Below are positions 42,716 to 52,966 of a stretch of DNA of 64,000 bases, piece after piece. The DNA is from CAZDSS01 sp964508185 (lineage in GTDB: Bacteria; Pseudomonadota; Alphaproteobacteria; Sphingomonadales; Govanellaceae), in assembly GCA_964508185.1 (NCBI GenBank), contig CAZDSS010000001.1, positions 19,406 through 83,405 on the forward strand. The letters are read 5' to 3'. The translations under genes and the position numbers were made by a program. Below the pieces are notes generated by a model. That model saw only the letters and a list, made by a program, of their open reading frames with translations, did no database searches and was not told the DNA's origin. The first letter of the stretch is position 1. Every line of letters begins with the position of its first letter.

Positions 42716-44238
42716 TCAGCGCCGCGGCGACTTCGAGATCAGGTGATATTCGGGAACGCGGTTCGCAAGCTCCACGTTCGACAGTTCCGGACGGCGGCCG
42801 AAGAAGTCGAGCTGCTCGACGAGGAACAGGCTCGGCGCCTTTTCGTGGAACTCGCGGGCAAGCCGCATCATGATCTCGTGCCGCTCGGGCTCGGGGGTCT
42901 CGGCGGCGGCCTTGATGAGCGGCACCATGGATTCGTCGCAGAAGAACGGATTGCGCTTGAGGCAGGAGAAATTCTCCATGGGCCGGATGGCGTCGTTGTA
43001 GGGCGCCGCCGACCAGGACAGCCCGAAGGCGTCGCTCAGCCAGTTGTTGGATGTGTAGTTGCGCAGGAACGTGGGGAAGGGCATGGCGCGCATCTCGGCC
43101 CGCACTCCCACCTGCCGCAGGTCATAGGCCACCGCCTGGAAGATCTGGGCGTCGGCGGGCAAGGAATCCACCACCACCTCGATCACCATGGAGAAGCCGT
43201 CGGGATACCCCGCCTCAGCAAGCAGCGCCCGCGCCTTCTCGGGATCATAGGGATAGGGCTGCACCTCCGGATTGTAGCCGTAGGTGGTGCGCGACGCGGG
43301 CTGGCCCGACGCGTCCGCGAAGCCGCGAAGCAGGATCTTCGCGAGCTGTTCCTTGTTCACCGCGTAATTCAGCGCCTGGCGCACGCGCTGGTCCTTCAGG
43401 GGCGCATTGTCCGGCCGCTCGGTGAGGAAGGCGATCGCCATCACCTGCATGGAAGGCTGCACGGTGCTGGGGATGCCGCGCGCGTTCAGAAGATCCATCT
43501 CGTCGACGCCGGTCTTGGCAAGGTCGGCGTCGCCCGAAATCAGCGCCTGCACCCGCGCCGCGGTCTCGGCGAGCTCGATGAATTCCAGCTCCTCCACGAT
43601 GGGCTTGCGCCAGCTGTGGGGATTGGCGACGAGATAGGCGCGGCGGCTGCGCTCGTTCCAGTTGAGGAGATGATAGGACCCGGTGCCCGAAGGCTTCCGC
43701 GCGAATTCCGTGGGGCCGAGCTCCGCCCAGGCGCGCGGCGCGACGATCGGAACCGAGGCCATGCGCTTGTGCAGGATGGCGTCCGGCACCTTGGTGGTGA
43801 TCACCAGGCTGTGGGGATTTTCCACCTCCACCTTCTCGAAATGGCGGATGCGGGCGCCGATCACCGTGATGCGGCCCTGTTCCGACATCAGCCATTCGAT
43901 ATTGGCGCGCACCGCTTCCGCATCGAAGGGCTCGCCGTTGGAGAAGGCGGTGTCCGTCCGCAGCCGGAAGCGCCAGCGCAGCGGATCGAGATGCTCCCAG
44001 GACAGGGCGAGCGCGGGCGACACCTCGCCCGCGGGGTTGAGGCGCGTCAGGCCGTCGAACAGCGCCATCCATACATAGCTGCTGGGCGTGCCGTCGGCCA
44101 TGTAGGGATTGCCCCAGCTCGGCGGCAGGGACGGCACGGCGACGCGGATGCGCTCGGCGGCCGCGGGCAGGGAGACGATCGCGGCAAGGGCGAGGCCGGC
44201 GGCAGCCCGCGCAAAGCCGCGGAGGAAATCTCTCAGGC

Positions 44239-44242
<4 letters not shown>
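42716..44242 (-). CDS. Peptide/nickel-type ABC importer substrate-binding protein
   Basis: Periplasmic SBP_bac_5 protein of 508 residues with a Sec signal (LRGFARAAAGLALAAIVSLPAAAE). The domain blocks are typical: ALALSWEHLDPLRWRFRLRTDTAFSNGEPFDAEAV, SGTGSYHLLNW, LKDQRVRQALNYAVNKEQLAKILL and YPYDPEKARALLAEAGYPDGF. Last gene of a five-gene leftward operon; its start overlaps the stop of the upstream ATPase gene by 4 bp. Such proteins bind peptides, but also opines, nickel chelates or aromatic compounds. Confidence 0.93.
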
Positions 44243-45215
<973 letters not shown>

Positions 45216-45219
<4 letters not shown>

Positions 45220-46196
45220 TGGTTAAGAAGTTCCTGGTTGCTCCGCCAGCAGGCGACGGCGCGGCCGTCGCGGGCGACCAGCGGCGGCGTCTGCCGGCAA
45301 TCCTCGCCCGCAAGACTGCAACGGGCGGCATAGGAGCAGCCGACGAAGCGCTCGTTGGGATTGGGCGGATCGCCCGGAATGGCGGCGAAGGCGTGGTTCG
45401 CGCTGAAGCGCGGCACGGCGGCGATGAGCGCGCGGGTATAGGGATGCCGCGGCTCGCTCAGCACCTGTTCGGTGGTCCCCATCTCGACGATGCGGCCGTA
45501 ATACATGACCGCGATCTTGGTGCAGATCTGCGCCGCCGCGCCGAAATCGTGGGTGACGAGGATCACCGACCGCTCATTGGCGGCGCGCTTGATGAGGCCC
45601 AGGACCTGCATGCGCACGGTGGGGTCCAGCGCCGTCGTCGGCTCGTCGGCGATAAGGAGCGACGGATTGTTGATGGCCGCAAGCGCGATCACCACGCGCT
45701 GGCGCTGCCCGCCCGACAGCTGGTGCGGGTAATGATCGATCCGCTCCGCCGGCGCGGGCAGGGACACATCGGCCAGCGCCTGGATCGCCCGCTCGCGCGC
45801 CTCGGCCCTGGAGATGTTCTGGTGGCGCAGGAGCGATTCCATCAGCAGGTCGCCGATGCGGCGGACGGGATTGAGGCTGCTGAACGGATCCTGAAAGATC
45901 ATGCCGATGTCGCGGCCGCGGATCTTGCGCATCTCCTCTTCCGTGGCATGGACGAGGTCGCGGCCGAGGAAGTTCATGCTGCCGCCGCGGATGCGCGCAT
46001 TGGGCGGCAGCAGCTTCATGAGGCTGAGGACGGTGAGCGACTTTCCCGAGCCCGACTCGCCGACGAGGCCGAGGACCTCGCCTGCGTTGAGCTGGAAGGA
46101 TACCTGATCCAGCACCACCCGCTCGCCTTGCCCGGTCGGGAAGGCGACGCGCAGGTCGCGAAGGTCCAGGATGGGCGATGAATTTCCGCTGCTCAT
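45216..46196 (-). CDS. Peptide-type ABC importer ATPase 1 (DppD-like)
   Basis: 326 residues, complete and ungapped. Walker A GESGSGKSL, signature SGGQRQR, Walker B LLIADEPTTALD, H-loop VTHDFGA, and GCSYAARCSLAGEDC near the end. Starts 13 bp after the DppC-like stop. Confidence 0.93.
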
Positions 46197-46209
46197 GGGC
46201 CTGTCACAC

Positions 46210-47085
46210 TCACAAGGTACGCTGGCTGCGGCCGCGCAGCATGGTGGAGATGCCGTCGCCCACCAGGTTCGCAGCCACCACCACGAGCACGATGGCGCCC
46301 GCGGGCGTCAGCATCATCCAGGGCGCCTGGTAGAGGAACGACCGGCTGTCCGCCAGCATGTTGCCCCAGGTGGCGGAATCGATGGGCGCGCCGATGCCGA
46401 GGAAGGACAGGGCGCTTTCGGCGATCAGCATGTCCGCGAAATGGAAGGCGGTCGCGGCAAGGAGCGACGGGCGCAGCGCCGGCAGCACATGCCGCAGCAG
46501 GATGCGCCATTGCCGCACGCCCATGAAGCGGGCGGCGATCACATAGTCCTTTTCCATGAGCGACAGGCTTTCCGCATAGACGATGCGCGCGAAGACCGGC
46601 CAGGTGAGAAGGCCGAGGACGAGCACCAGCGACAAGAAGCCCTGCCCGATGATGGCGATGAGGCAGATGGCGGCAACGAGGCTCGGGAACGCCATCACCA
46701 GATTGATGATCTGCAGGATCGCGCGGCGGGCCGCACCGGGCCGCTCGGCGGCGACCAGCCCCATGGGCGCGCCGATGAGGAGGGCCAGCACGGTGGAGGC
46801 AAGGGCGGCGAGGAACGACCAGCCGAAGCCGGCGGCGACGCGCGACAGCACGTCGCGGCCCAGATGATCGGTGCCGAGGGGATGGCGAATGTCACCCGGC
46901 GCCGTGAAGCGCTCGTAGAGATTGATGGCGTCCGCATCCGGCGCGCCGAGAAGCGGCAGCAGCACGGGCAGCGCGCCCATCACCACGAGGATCGCGATCC
47001 CGATCCACAGGCCGCCCGGCAGACGCATGCGCAGGCGGCGCAGCCCGGCGGGAGCCGGTGCGGTATTCGTCGTCGCTGCGGTCAT
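46210..47085 (-). CDS. Peptide-type ABC importer permease 2 (DppC-like)
   Basis: About 291 residues from ATG 47085, which overlaps the DppB-like stop by 4 bp; a longer in-frame reading runs through the preceding gene and is rejected. HPLGTDHLGRDVLSRVAAGFGWSF is the diagnostic block; the EAA loop is in RFMGVRQWRILLRHVLPALRP. Several hydrophobic helices follow. Confidence 0.92.
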   Translation of the reverse strand: MTAATTNTAPAPAGLRRLRMRLPGGLWIGIAILVVMGALPVLLPLLGAPDADAINLYERFTAPGDIRHPLGTDHLGRDVLSRVAAGFGWSFLAALASTVLALLIGAPMGLVAAERPGAARRAILQIINLVMAFPSLVAAICLIAIIGQGFLSLVLVLGLLTWPVFARIVYAESLSLMEKDYVIAARFMGVRQWRILLRHVLPALRPSLLAATAFHFADMLIAESALSFLGIGAPIDSATWGNMLADSRSFLYQAPWMMLTPAGAIVLVVVAANLVGDGISTMLRGRSQRTL

Positions 47086-48035
47086 GCGGCCACCCGGATG
47101 CGCGGATCGAGGAAGGCGATGACGATGTCGGTCACGGCATTCACCAGGAAGACGAAGATGGAAATGACGATGGCCAGCGCCTGCACCACCGGAAAGTCCA
47201 GGGACAGGGTGGACTGGATGAGAAGCCGTCCGAGGCCCGGCCAGGCGAAGATGGTCTCGATCACCACCACGCCCGAGATGAGGAAGGAGAACTGCGCGCC
47301 CACCAGGGCGATGGAGCCGAGGAGCGCATTGGGCAATACATGCCGCCACAGGATGACGCGCGGATCGGCGCCGATGGCGCGCGCGGTGCGCACATAATCC
47401 TCGTTCATGGCCTCGGCCACGTTGGTCGCGGTGATCCGCGTCAGTTTCGGCACCAGGAAGGAGCTGAGGGTGATCACCGGCAGGATCCAGTTGCTCACCC
47501 GCTCATAGCCGAGGGCGGGAAGCCAGCCGAGATCGACGGCGAAGATCTGCACCAGCACGAGGGCGACGAGGAAGCCCGGCACGCCCTGGGCCACGAAGAT
47601 GAACTGGGAGAAGATCTGGCGCGACTTCTTCTGCGGCGCCGCGCCCCACCAGGCGCCCATGGGGACGGACACCAGGATGGTGAAGCCCATGGCGAGGAAG
47701 GTCATGAGCAGCGTTGCGGGCACCGCGCCGAGCACCACGTTGAGCGCATCCTGCCCGGTGGCGAGGGAGGTCCCGAAATCGAGCTGCAGGATATTGAGGA
47801 GATAATGGCCGTACTGGACGATCAGCGGCTTGTCGAGCCCGTAGAACGCGCGAATCTCCGCGAGCGTTTCGGGGGTCGCGTCCTGCCCCGCGAGAATGAC
47901 CGCGGGATCGCCCGTGAGGCGCAGGAGGAAAAACAACAGGGTGAGCAATGCGAGCACCAGGATCGAAAGATCGAAGACCCGCTTGCCGACTATGCTTCCA
48001 GTCTTATGTATTTTGGCCAGGATCGTGCTGTTCAT
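47082..48035 (-). CDS. Peptide-type ABC importer permease 1 (DppB-like)
   Basis: About 317 residues. VFDLSILVLALLTLLFFLLRLTGDPAVILAG and the EAA loop near RTARAIGADPRVILWRHVLPN are seen; ends IAFLDPRIRVAA. ATG 48035 is chosen; the ATG at 48050 lies inside the palindrome 48042-48061. No clear Shine-Dalgarno sequence precedes 48035, so translation or transcription start may be unusual. First gene of the five-gene importer operon. Confidence 0.9.
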   Translation of the reverse strand: MNSTILAKIHKTGSIVGKRVFDLSILVLALLTLLFFLLRLTGDPAVILAGQDATPETLAEIRAFYGLDKPLIVQYGHYLLNILQLDFGTSLATGQDALNVVLGAVPATLLMTFLAMGFTILVSVPMGAWWGAAPQKKSRQIFSQFIFVAQGVPGFLVALVLVQIFAVDLGWLPALGYERVSNWILPVITLSSFLVPKLTRITATNVAEAMNEDYVRTARAIGADPRVILWRHVLPNALLGSIALVGAQFSFLISGVVVIETIFAWPGLGRLLIQSTLSLDFPVVQALAIVISIFVFLVNAVTDIVIAFLDPRIRVAA

Positions 48036-48041
48036 ACGGCA

Positions 48042-48061
48042 TTGTATCATTAGAGATACAA
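48042..48061. promoter_or_regulatory. Perfect TTGTATC-N6-GATACAA palindrome before importer operon
   Basis: TTGTATCATTAGAGATACAA has 7-bp perfect arms and ends only 6 bp from the DppB-like start codon. It fits the same TTGTAT-N8-ATACAA frame as 6913. A bound repressor here would block transcription directly. Confidence 0.65.
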
Positions 48062-48096
48062 ATATCCACTAATTTTCGCCCCGGCCGGCAAGGGTC

Positions 48097-48120
48097 GGGC
48101 CCCGCCGCATGACGGGGCCC
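48097..48120 (-). terminator. GC-rich hairpin after nitrilase-fold gene
   Basis: GGGCCCCG and CGGGGCCC are perfect arms around eight bases, 24 bp past the minus-strand stop; no T-run, so termination is tentative. Confidence 0.55.
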
Positions 48121-48143
48121 GAGCCGGATCGCAGGAACGGGTG

Positions 48144-49229
48144 TCAGCCCATCCAGTAGCTGGTCCAGCGCATCTTGTCCTTGAGGTAGCGCGCCGCCTC
48201 CACCTTGTTCTCCGGAACGTGATTGGTCCAGAGGTTCGGGTCGTAGCGTTCGCGGTACTGATCATAGACGTGCTTGTAGAGCGAGAAATGCACGTCCGGG
48301 ATGCGGTGATTCTTGCGGAAGCTCGCCATGTCGATGACCGCGCGGCGGCGGGTCTCGAAGGGGCCGGCTTCGGCCAGCACCTCGCCGCGCGGGCCGAAGA
48401 TCGCCGAACGGCCCACCCAGTCGTTCTTCGCCGCCTGTTCGGCGAAGTAGTATTTGCTGGGCTGGTAGAAATCCATGCTGTTGTTGACGATCGTCGTGAT
48501 GACGCCGTTATGGTAGGAGGTGAGCCGCATGTCGTGCCATTCGCAGCCGCCCGTTGCGGTGCGCAGGATGAGCTCGGCGCCCTTCATGGCCATGGCGCGG
48601 AACAGTTCCGGCTCGAACTGCACCGACGACATGGAAATATTGCCGATGTCCGTGCGTTCCACCGGGACCACCGCGTCCCAGCCGTACATTTCCACGTAAC
48701 GGTCGAAGACGTCGTAGATGGTGGTGGTGAACTGCTCGACCCCCGGCCACATGCCGCGCATGTTGCGCTGCTTCCAGTGGCGCGCGATGATCTTGCCGCT
48801 GGGGCCCACCAGCACCTGGGTGTTCATGGTATGGCCCGGCCAGTCGTCGTCCAGCATCTGGCAGCCGAGGGCGATGTAGCAGTTGTACTGCTTGGCCTTC
48901 TTGCCGATCTCCTGGAACTCGGGGCCGTCGGGATGGCGCGAGACGCGCAGATACTGCTTGAGATCCCAGGGCGCGAAGCCATGCAGCGGGAATTCGTGGA
49001 AGCAGAGAAGATCGCAGCGCCCGCCCACGTTCTGGGCCTTGTCGATGGTCTCGAGGAGATAGTTGAGATTGTCCCGGATGCCGGGCTCGGGATTGTCGCC
49101 ATCGACACCGCGCACCGGCGTCTGGACGACGGCGATGGCGATGCGGTCGGAGCGCAGCGGTACGGTCTCATAGGTCCCGTCGTGGGAAACCATCTTGGGA
49201 ATTTCTTGGTTTTTCATAGCCGCCCCCAT
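48144..49229 (-). CDS. Nitrilase-superfamily protein with Ser in place of catalytic Cys
   Basis: CN-hydrolase fold of 361 residues. Glu79 in FHEFPLHG and Lys153 in HWKQRNMRG match the first two members of the Glu-Lys-Cys triad. In the third block, IGNISMSSVQFEPELFR, the residue aligning with the nucleophile is Ser201 and the acidic residue two positions on is Val. A normal nitrilase or aliphatic amidase activity is therefore doubtful. The start could also be ATG 49217, with GGGGGCGG before it. Faces away from the Rieske oxygenase gene, with an AT-rich promoter region between them. Length fits the aliphatic amidase branch. Confidence 0.85.
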   Translation of the reverse strand: MGAAMKNQEIPKMVSHDGTYETVPLRSDRIAIAVVQTPVRGVDGDNPEPGIRDNLNYLLETIDKAQNVGGRCDLLCFHEFPLHGFAPWDLKQYLRVSRHPDGPEFQEIGKKAKQYNCYIALGCQMLDDDWPGHTMNTQVLVGPSGKIIARHWKQRNMRGMWPGVEQFTTTIYDVFDRYVEMYGWDAVVPVERTDIGNISMSSVQFEPELFRAMAMKGAELILRTATGGCEWHDMRLTSYHNGVITTIVNNSMDFYQPSKYYFAEQAAKNDWVGRSAIFGPRGEVLAEAGPFETRRRAVIDMASFRKNHRIPDVHFSLYKHVYDQYRERYDPNLWTNHVPENKVEAARYLKDKMRWTSYWMG

Positions 49230-49278
49230 TACTTGAAGGATGTTTACGGATCTCAGCCGAAAGCATATTGCATTGTTG

Positions 49279-49295
49279 TCATAATGTTAATATGA
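49279..49295. promoter_or_regulatory. TCATA-N7-TATGA palindrome in nitrilase/Rieske divergent promoter
   Basis: TCATAATGTTAATATGA, with perfect 5-bp arms, 50 bp upstream of the nitrilase-fold start and 80 bp upstream of the Rieske oxygenase start. Related to elements at 3977 and 24235. Confidence 0.45.
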
Positions 49296-49375
49296 TTTTT
49301 CTTGCACGTCGGGGGCCTGTGTTTCTGCGCTCCCCCTGCGCCCAAATCAGGATTCAATGTCTCGGGGGCGAAATT

Positions 49376-50527
49376 ATGCTGATTAACAACTGGTACGTAG
49401 CGGCCTATTCCAAGGATGTGGTCGAGGGCAAGCCGTTCGGCGTCCGCATGCTCGGGTGTGACTTCGTGCTGTTCCGCGACAGCGATGGAAAGGTCGCATG
49501 TCTCAGCGACGTCTGCGTCCATCGCGGCGCGTCCCTGTCGCGCGGCAAGGTTCATTGCAACGGCGCGAGCGTCGTCGCCTGCCCGTTCCATGGCTGGGAA
49601 TTCGATGCCAGCGGCCGCTGCACCAGGATTCCGTCCATGGGCGACGTCAAGGTGCCGAAGCGCGCCCGGGTGGACAGCTATCCGGTGGTCGAGAAGTATG
49701 ACTGGATCTGGGTCTTCCTTGGCGACCTGCCCGAGGACAAGCGCCCGCCGATTCCCGATCTGCTCCCCGAATATGACGATCCCAACTGGCGTTCGACCCA
49801 TCTCCTGACCGAAGTGCCGGTGAACTGGACGAAGATCGAGGAGAATTCCATCGACACCGCCCATCTGTCCTTCGTTCATGCCGTGTTCGGCAGCCGCGAG
49901 GATCCGAAGGCCACCATCGTGCCGCTGGAGAAGCGCCCCTACGGCTATCGCGTCTATCGCGAGCGGACGGCGCCCAAGGCGTCCCAGAAGACGGGCATTC
50001 TCGGCGAACTGCTGTCGGAAGAGCGGACCAAGACCTCGGTCACCCTCGAATTCAGCGTCGTCGGGATCTCCCACCGCATCAATCCGGAATTCCGTCCGGG
50101 CATGCAGCATGTGGTGTTCTCGGCCACGACCCCGGTCGACCTCTACAACAGCCGCGTCTTCAGCATCCAGGCGCGCAACTACGCGACCGATCCCAAATAC
50201 GATCAGGAGCGCATCGACGGCCGTAAATACGCCATCAAGGAAGACATCTCGGTGGTGCAGCATGTGCGGCCCCGCGTCGGCCCCACGCCCGTTACCGACG
50301 AATTCCTGGTGGAGGCCGATTCCATGGAAGCGGCGTTCCGTCGCTGCGTCAACCAGCTCATCGACAAGGGCTGGGAGATCGACAGCCGCAAGGTGGCCGA
50401 GGAATACGACCGCAAGATCTATGTGATCCCGAGCCCCGAACGGCGCGCCGATCCCAAGAACTGGGTCCATGACGCGGTGCCGACCACCAGGCCGCGCCAG
50501 GAAGACGACGCGTTCGAGATCCGCTGA
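49376..50527 (+). CDS. Rieske non-heme iron oxygenase, VanA/PobA-like oxygenase subunit
   Basis: Oxygenase of 383 residues from ATG 49376, directly before the conserved LINNWYVAAYSKDV. The Rieske 2Fe-2S ligands are Cys47-x-His49 (CVHRG) and Cys69-x2-His72 (CPFHGW); the mononuclear iron site is N157-x2-D160-x2-H163-x4-H168 in ENSIDTAHLSFVH, as in family members. This branch does O-demethylation, N-demethylation or ring hydroxylation. No reductase or ferredoxin gene is adjacent, so electrons come from a partner encoded elsewhere. Starts a rightward operon with a methyltransferase, a small protein, a beta-propeller and a solute-binding protein. Confidence 0.93.
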   Translation: MLINNWYVAAYSKDVVEGKPFGVRMLGCDFVLFRDSDGKVACLSDVCVHRGASLSRGKVHCNGASVVACPFHGWEFDASGRCTRIPSMGDVKVPKRARVDSYPVVEKYDWIWVFLGDLPEDKRPPIPDLLPEYDDPNWRSTHLLTEVPVNWTKIEENSIDTAHLSFVHAVFGSREDPKATIVPLEKRPYGYRVYRERTAPKASQKTGILGELLSEERTKTSVTLEFSVVGISHRINPEFRPGMQHVVFSATTPVDLYNSRVFSIQARNYATDPKYDQERIDGRKYAIKEDISVVQHVRPRVGPTPVTDEFLVEADSMEAAFRRCVNQLIDKGWEIDSRKVAEEYDRKIYVIPSPERRADPKNWVHDAVPTTRPRQEDDAFEIR

Positions 50528-50540
50528 GGGTGATGCGGCC

Positions 50541-51680
50541 ATGGCCGAGGAAAGGGAAAGCCGCCGCGGCGTCCATGCGGTGATGCCGCTGCAGACGGCG
50601 GAGGAAGAATCGCGGTTCAACTTCGCCAAGGCGCTGAAGGCGAGCTTGCGCAACGAATTCAAGCCGCGCCTGCGGGAGATCTATGATTCCCGTGTCGCGC
50701 CCGAATTCGCCCGCCGCCATGGCCGCCCGCCGCAGACGGCGGACGACGTCGCCGAGGTGATGGAGGAGGACGCCCACTATCGCTGGTGGAGCGCGCTTCT
50801 CCGCGCCCAGCAGGAAAGCTACGTCCAGAACACGCTCCTCTGCGTCGAGCGCCAGCTCGACGATCTGGATGCCCGCTGCCGCCGCTTCACGGAAGCGAAC
50901 GACAAGCTCGGCTCCCTGCGGCTCAATCCGGACGTGGAGATTCCCTGGTACCAGGCGGAAGTGGACATCCACTGCGTCCCCGGCTCCTATCATTACGAAC
51001 GCTACGAAGGCGACGTGGGGCAGGGCGCGCGCTCCGACCTTGGCGCCTTCATCTTCTCCATGGGCCGCCACGGGCCCTACAACGAGGACAAGGGGATCGT
51101 GGGCGTCAATTACATCCGCGCCCAGTATCCGGACCTCAAGCCCGCCCGCATCCTCGACATGGGCTGCACCGTGGGTCAGTCGACGCTTCCCTATGCAACC
51201 GCCTTCCCCGATGCGGAGCTTCATGCGATCGACGTTGCGGCGCCCTGCCTCCGCTACGCCCATGCCCGGGCGGAAGCCCTCGGCAAGAAGGTGCATTTCT
51301 CCCAGCAGAACGCGGAGCACACGGATTTCGAGGACGAAAGCTTCGACCTCGTGGTATCCCACATCCTGCTGCATGAAACCTCGGCCCGGGCGCTCCGCAA
51401 CATCGTCAGGGAATGTCACCGCCTGCTGAAGCCGGGCGGCGTCATGCTTCATGTGGAAGTGCCCATCCGGCCGAAGGACCCCTTCGACCGCTTCCTCGCC
51501 CGCTGGGACAGCCTGCACAACAACGAGCCCTTCTGGGGCACCCTGGCCGAGACCGATCTCGTGGCCGTGGCGGTGGAAGCGGGCTTCAGGCGCGACAGCG
51601 TGATCGAGACCGTGACCAATACGGCTTACCACAAGGTGGGCGGCTGGATGGTTTACGCCGCGCGCAAGGAAGGAGCGTGA
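50541..51680 (+). CDS. SAM-dependent methyltransferase with novel N-terminal domain (copy 2)
   Basis: 379 residues from ATG 50541 (GAGGGTGATG upstream). The paralogue of the protein at 41518: the same helical N-terminal domain (HGRPPQTADDVAEVMEED, QQESYVQNTLLCVERQL, GSLRLNPDVEIPWY) and class I methyltransferase domain with ARILDMGCTVGQST, LHAIDVAAPCLRYAHARAEALG, FDLVVSHILLHE and LKPGGVMLHVEVP. The stretch YAHARAEALG is identical in both. Placed between the Rieske oxygenase and a small protein; a methyl transfer coupled to oxygenase chemistry is possible. Confidence 0.87.
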   Translation: MAEERESRRGVHAVMPLQTAEEESRFNFAKALKASLRNEFKPRLREIYDSRVAPEFARRHGRPPQTADDVAEVMEEDAHYRWWSALLRAQQESYVQNTLLCVERQLDDLDARCRRFTEANDKLGSLRLNPDVEIPWYQAEVDIHCVPGSYHYERYEGDVGQGARSDLGAFIFSMGRHGPYNEDKGIVGVNYIRAQYPDLKPARILDMGCTVGQSTLPYATAFPDAELHAIDVAAPCLRYAHARAEALGKKVHFSQQNAEHTDFEDESFDLVVSHILLHETSARALRNIVRECHRLLKPGGVMLHVEVPIRPKDPFDRFLARWDSLHNNEPFWGTLAETDLVAVAVEAGFRRDSVIETVTNTAYHKVGGWMVYAARKEGA

Positions 51681-51681
51681 C

Positions 51682-52044
51682 ATGAGCGACAAATCCCGCA
51701 AGGGGCCGGTGGTGCCCAAGGGCGGCCGCTCCGTCTTCCTCAAGGATCCCGACAGCGAACGGCTGCTCGCCATGATCATCGCGGTGGCGTCCGAAGTGTC
51801 GGTGCTCTACGACAAGATCGACCGGCTGGAGCGGGTCGCGGCCGAGAAGCCGAGCTTCACGCTCGCCGACCTTGCCGCCTATCAGCCCACCGCGGAAGTG
51901 CTGGCCGAGCGCGCCGAATGGCTTCAGGGCTACATGGCCCGGCTTCTGCGCATCTTCCACGAAGACCTCGACGACAATGACGGCGGGGCGCGCTCCGCGG
52001 CCTACGCCGATCTCATGGACCGCATGGCGAGACCCGACCAATGA
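51682..52044 (+). CDS. Small conserved protein, paralogue of 55663 gene
   Basis: Unrecognised 120-residue protein, one base after the methyltransferase stop, preceded by AAGGAGCGTGAC. No signal peptide. A helical core FLKDPDSERLLAMIIAVASEVSVLYDKIDRLERV is followed by ADLAAYQPTAEVLAERAEWLQGYMARLL. The same pattern is found in the 106-residue protein at 55663: DRLL-M, VLY, D-LER, QP, ER-W. Could be a small subunit or chaperone of the neighbouring oxygenase or methyltransferase. It overlaps the beta-propeller gene by 4 bp. Confidence 0.8.
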   Translation: MSDKSRKGPVVPKGGRSVFLKDPDSERLLAMIIAVASEVSVLYDKIDRLERVAAEKPSFTLADLAAYQPTAEVLAERAEWLQGYMARLLRIFHEDLDDNDGGARSAAYADLMDRMARPDQ

Positions 52045-52952
52045 TCGACTTCAAGAACGCGCCGGTGCCCTTCGCGCCCGGCGACATCCTGATCGCCGCC
52101 ACCGACATCGACGACAGCAAGATCGACTTCCGCAACCTCAAGGGCCAGGGCCGCATCCTCCATTTCGATGCAAACTTCAACCCGAAGTCCATGCTCTGGA
52201 CCGGGCATGAGGGGCTCGTGGTCAATCTGGCGGTGGACCCGACGACGGGCATCCTCTATTCGACCGATCCCACGGGCCGCCACATGGTGCCCTTCGCGCC
52301 GAGCGGCGAGAAGCTCGCGGATGTGGATTTCCTGCCCGACCGCCCCTATGGCGCGCTGTTTTTCCTTCCCGACGGCACGGGATATGTGGGCGTCCACAGC
52401 GCCCGGGGCGGCGATCCGGACGACGCCTTCGGGCCTGCCAAGCTTCTGGTGTTCTCGCCGAAGGAGCGGACCGTGCGCGGTCTCACGCTCGAGATCGACG
52501 GCGGGCATACGGGCTGGATGGGCGTCAATTACGTGGCCCTCGGCGCCGACGGCCGCACCCTGCACTATGCCTCCGAAGGCGGCCGGCGTATCCTGCGCTA
52601 CGACATCGTGGCGGAGAAGCAGCTCCCTGATTATCTCGTCTTCGCGGAAGAGGACGAGGACCGCACCTTCGGCTTCGGCTTCCTGCCCGACGGCGGCCTC
52701 GTGATGGTCACCGGCCACAGCCTGGTGGTGCGCGATGCGGCGGGCAATGAAGTGCTGCGCAAGCGCCTCGGCGACAAGGGCTGGACCCGGGCCATCCTGG
52801 CGCGCGACGGAAAATCGCTCTTCGTCGTCAATTTCCTCGAAGGGAGATTGCAGCGCCGCCGTATTAGTGATGGAGCGATCCTGTTCGAGTACGATGTGGC
52901 CCGCAAATGCTCCATGTGTGGCCTGGTGGAATACATGCCGCCAATCGGATAG
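52041..52952 (+). CDS. Beta-propeller protein, SMP-30/gluconolactonase-like
   Basis: 303-residue protein with repeated strand-turn units typical of six-bladed propellers: NLAVDPTTGILYSTDPTGR, GALFFLPDGTGYVGVHS, NYVALGADGRTLHYASEGGRRILRYDI, FGFGFLPDGGLVMVTG and ILARDGKSLFVVNFLEGRLQRR. No signal peptide, so cytoplasmic. May hydrolyse a lactone or serve as a binding subunit; the metal-site Glu/Asn/Asp cannot be assigned with confidence. A CSMCG motif near the C-terminus is notable. Start ATG 52041 is coupled to the previous stop (ATGA). Confidence 0.78.
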   Translation: MIDFKNAPVPFAPGDILIAATDIDDSKIDFRNLKGQGRILHFDANFNPKSMLWTGHEGLVVNLAVDPTTGILYSTDPTGRHMVPFAPSGEKLADVDFLPDRPYGALFFLPDGTGYVGVHSARGGDPDDAFGPAKLLVFSPKERTVRGLTLEIDGGHTGWMGVNYVALGADGRTLHYASEGGRRILRYDIVAEKQLPDYLVFAEEDEDRTFGFGFLPDGGLVMVTGHSLVVRDAAGNEVLRKRLGDKGWTRAILARDGKSLFVVNFLEGRLQRRRISDGAILFEYDVARKCSMCGLVEYMPPIG

Positions 52953-52966
52953 CCGGGAGACAGACC

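Noticed and set aside
46210..47349. Longer start for the DppC-like permease
   Set aside because: The first 88 codons overlap the coding part of DppB and look like shadow sequence; ATG 47085 gives the normal N-terminus and a 4-bp overlap.
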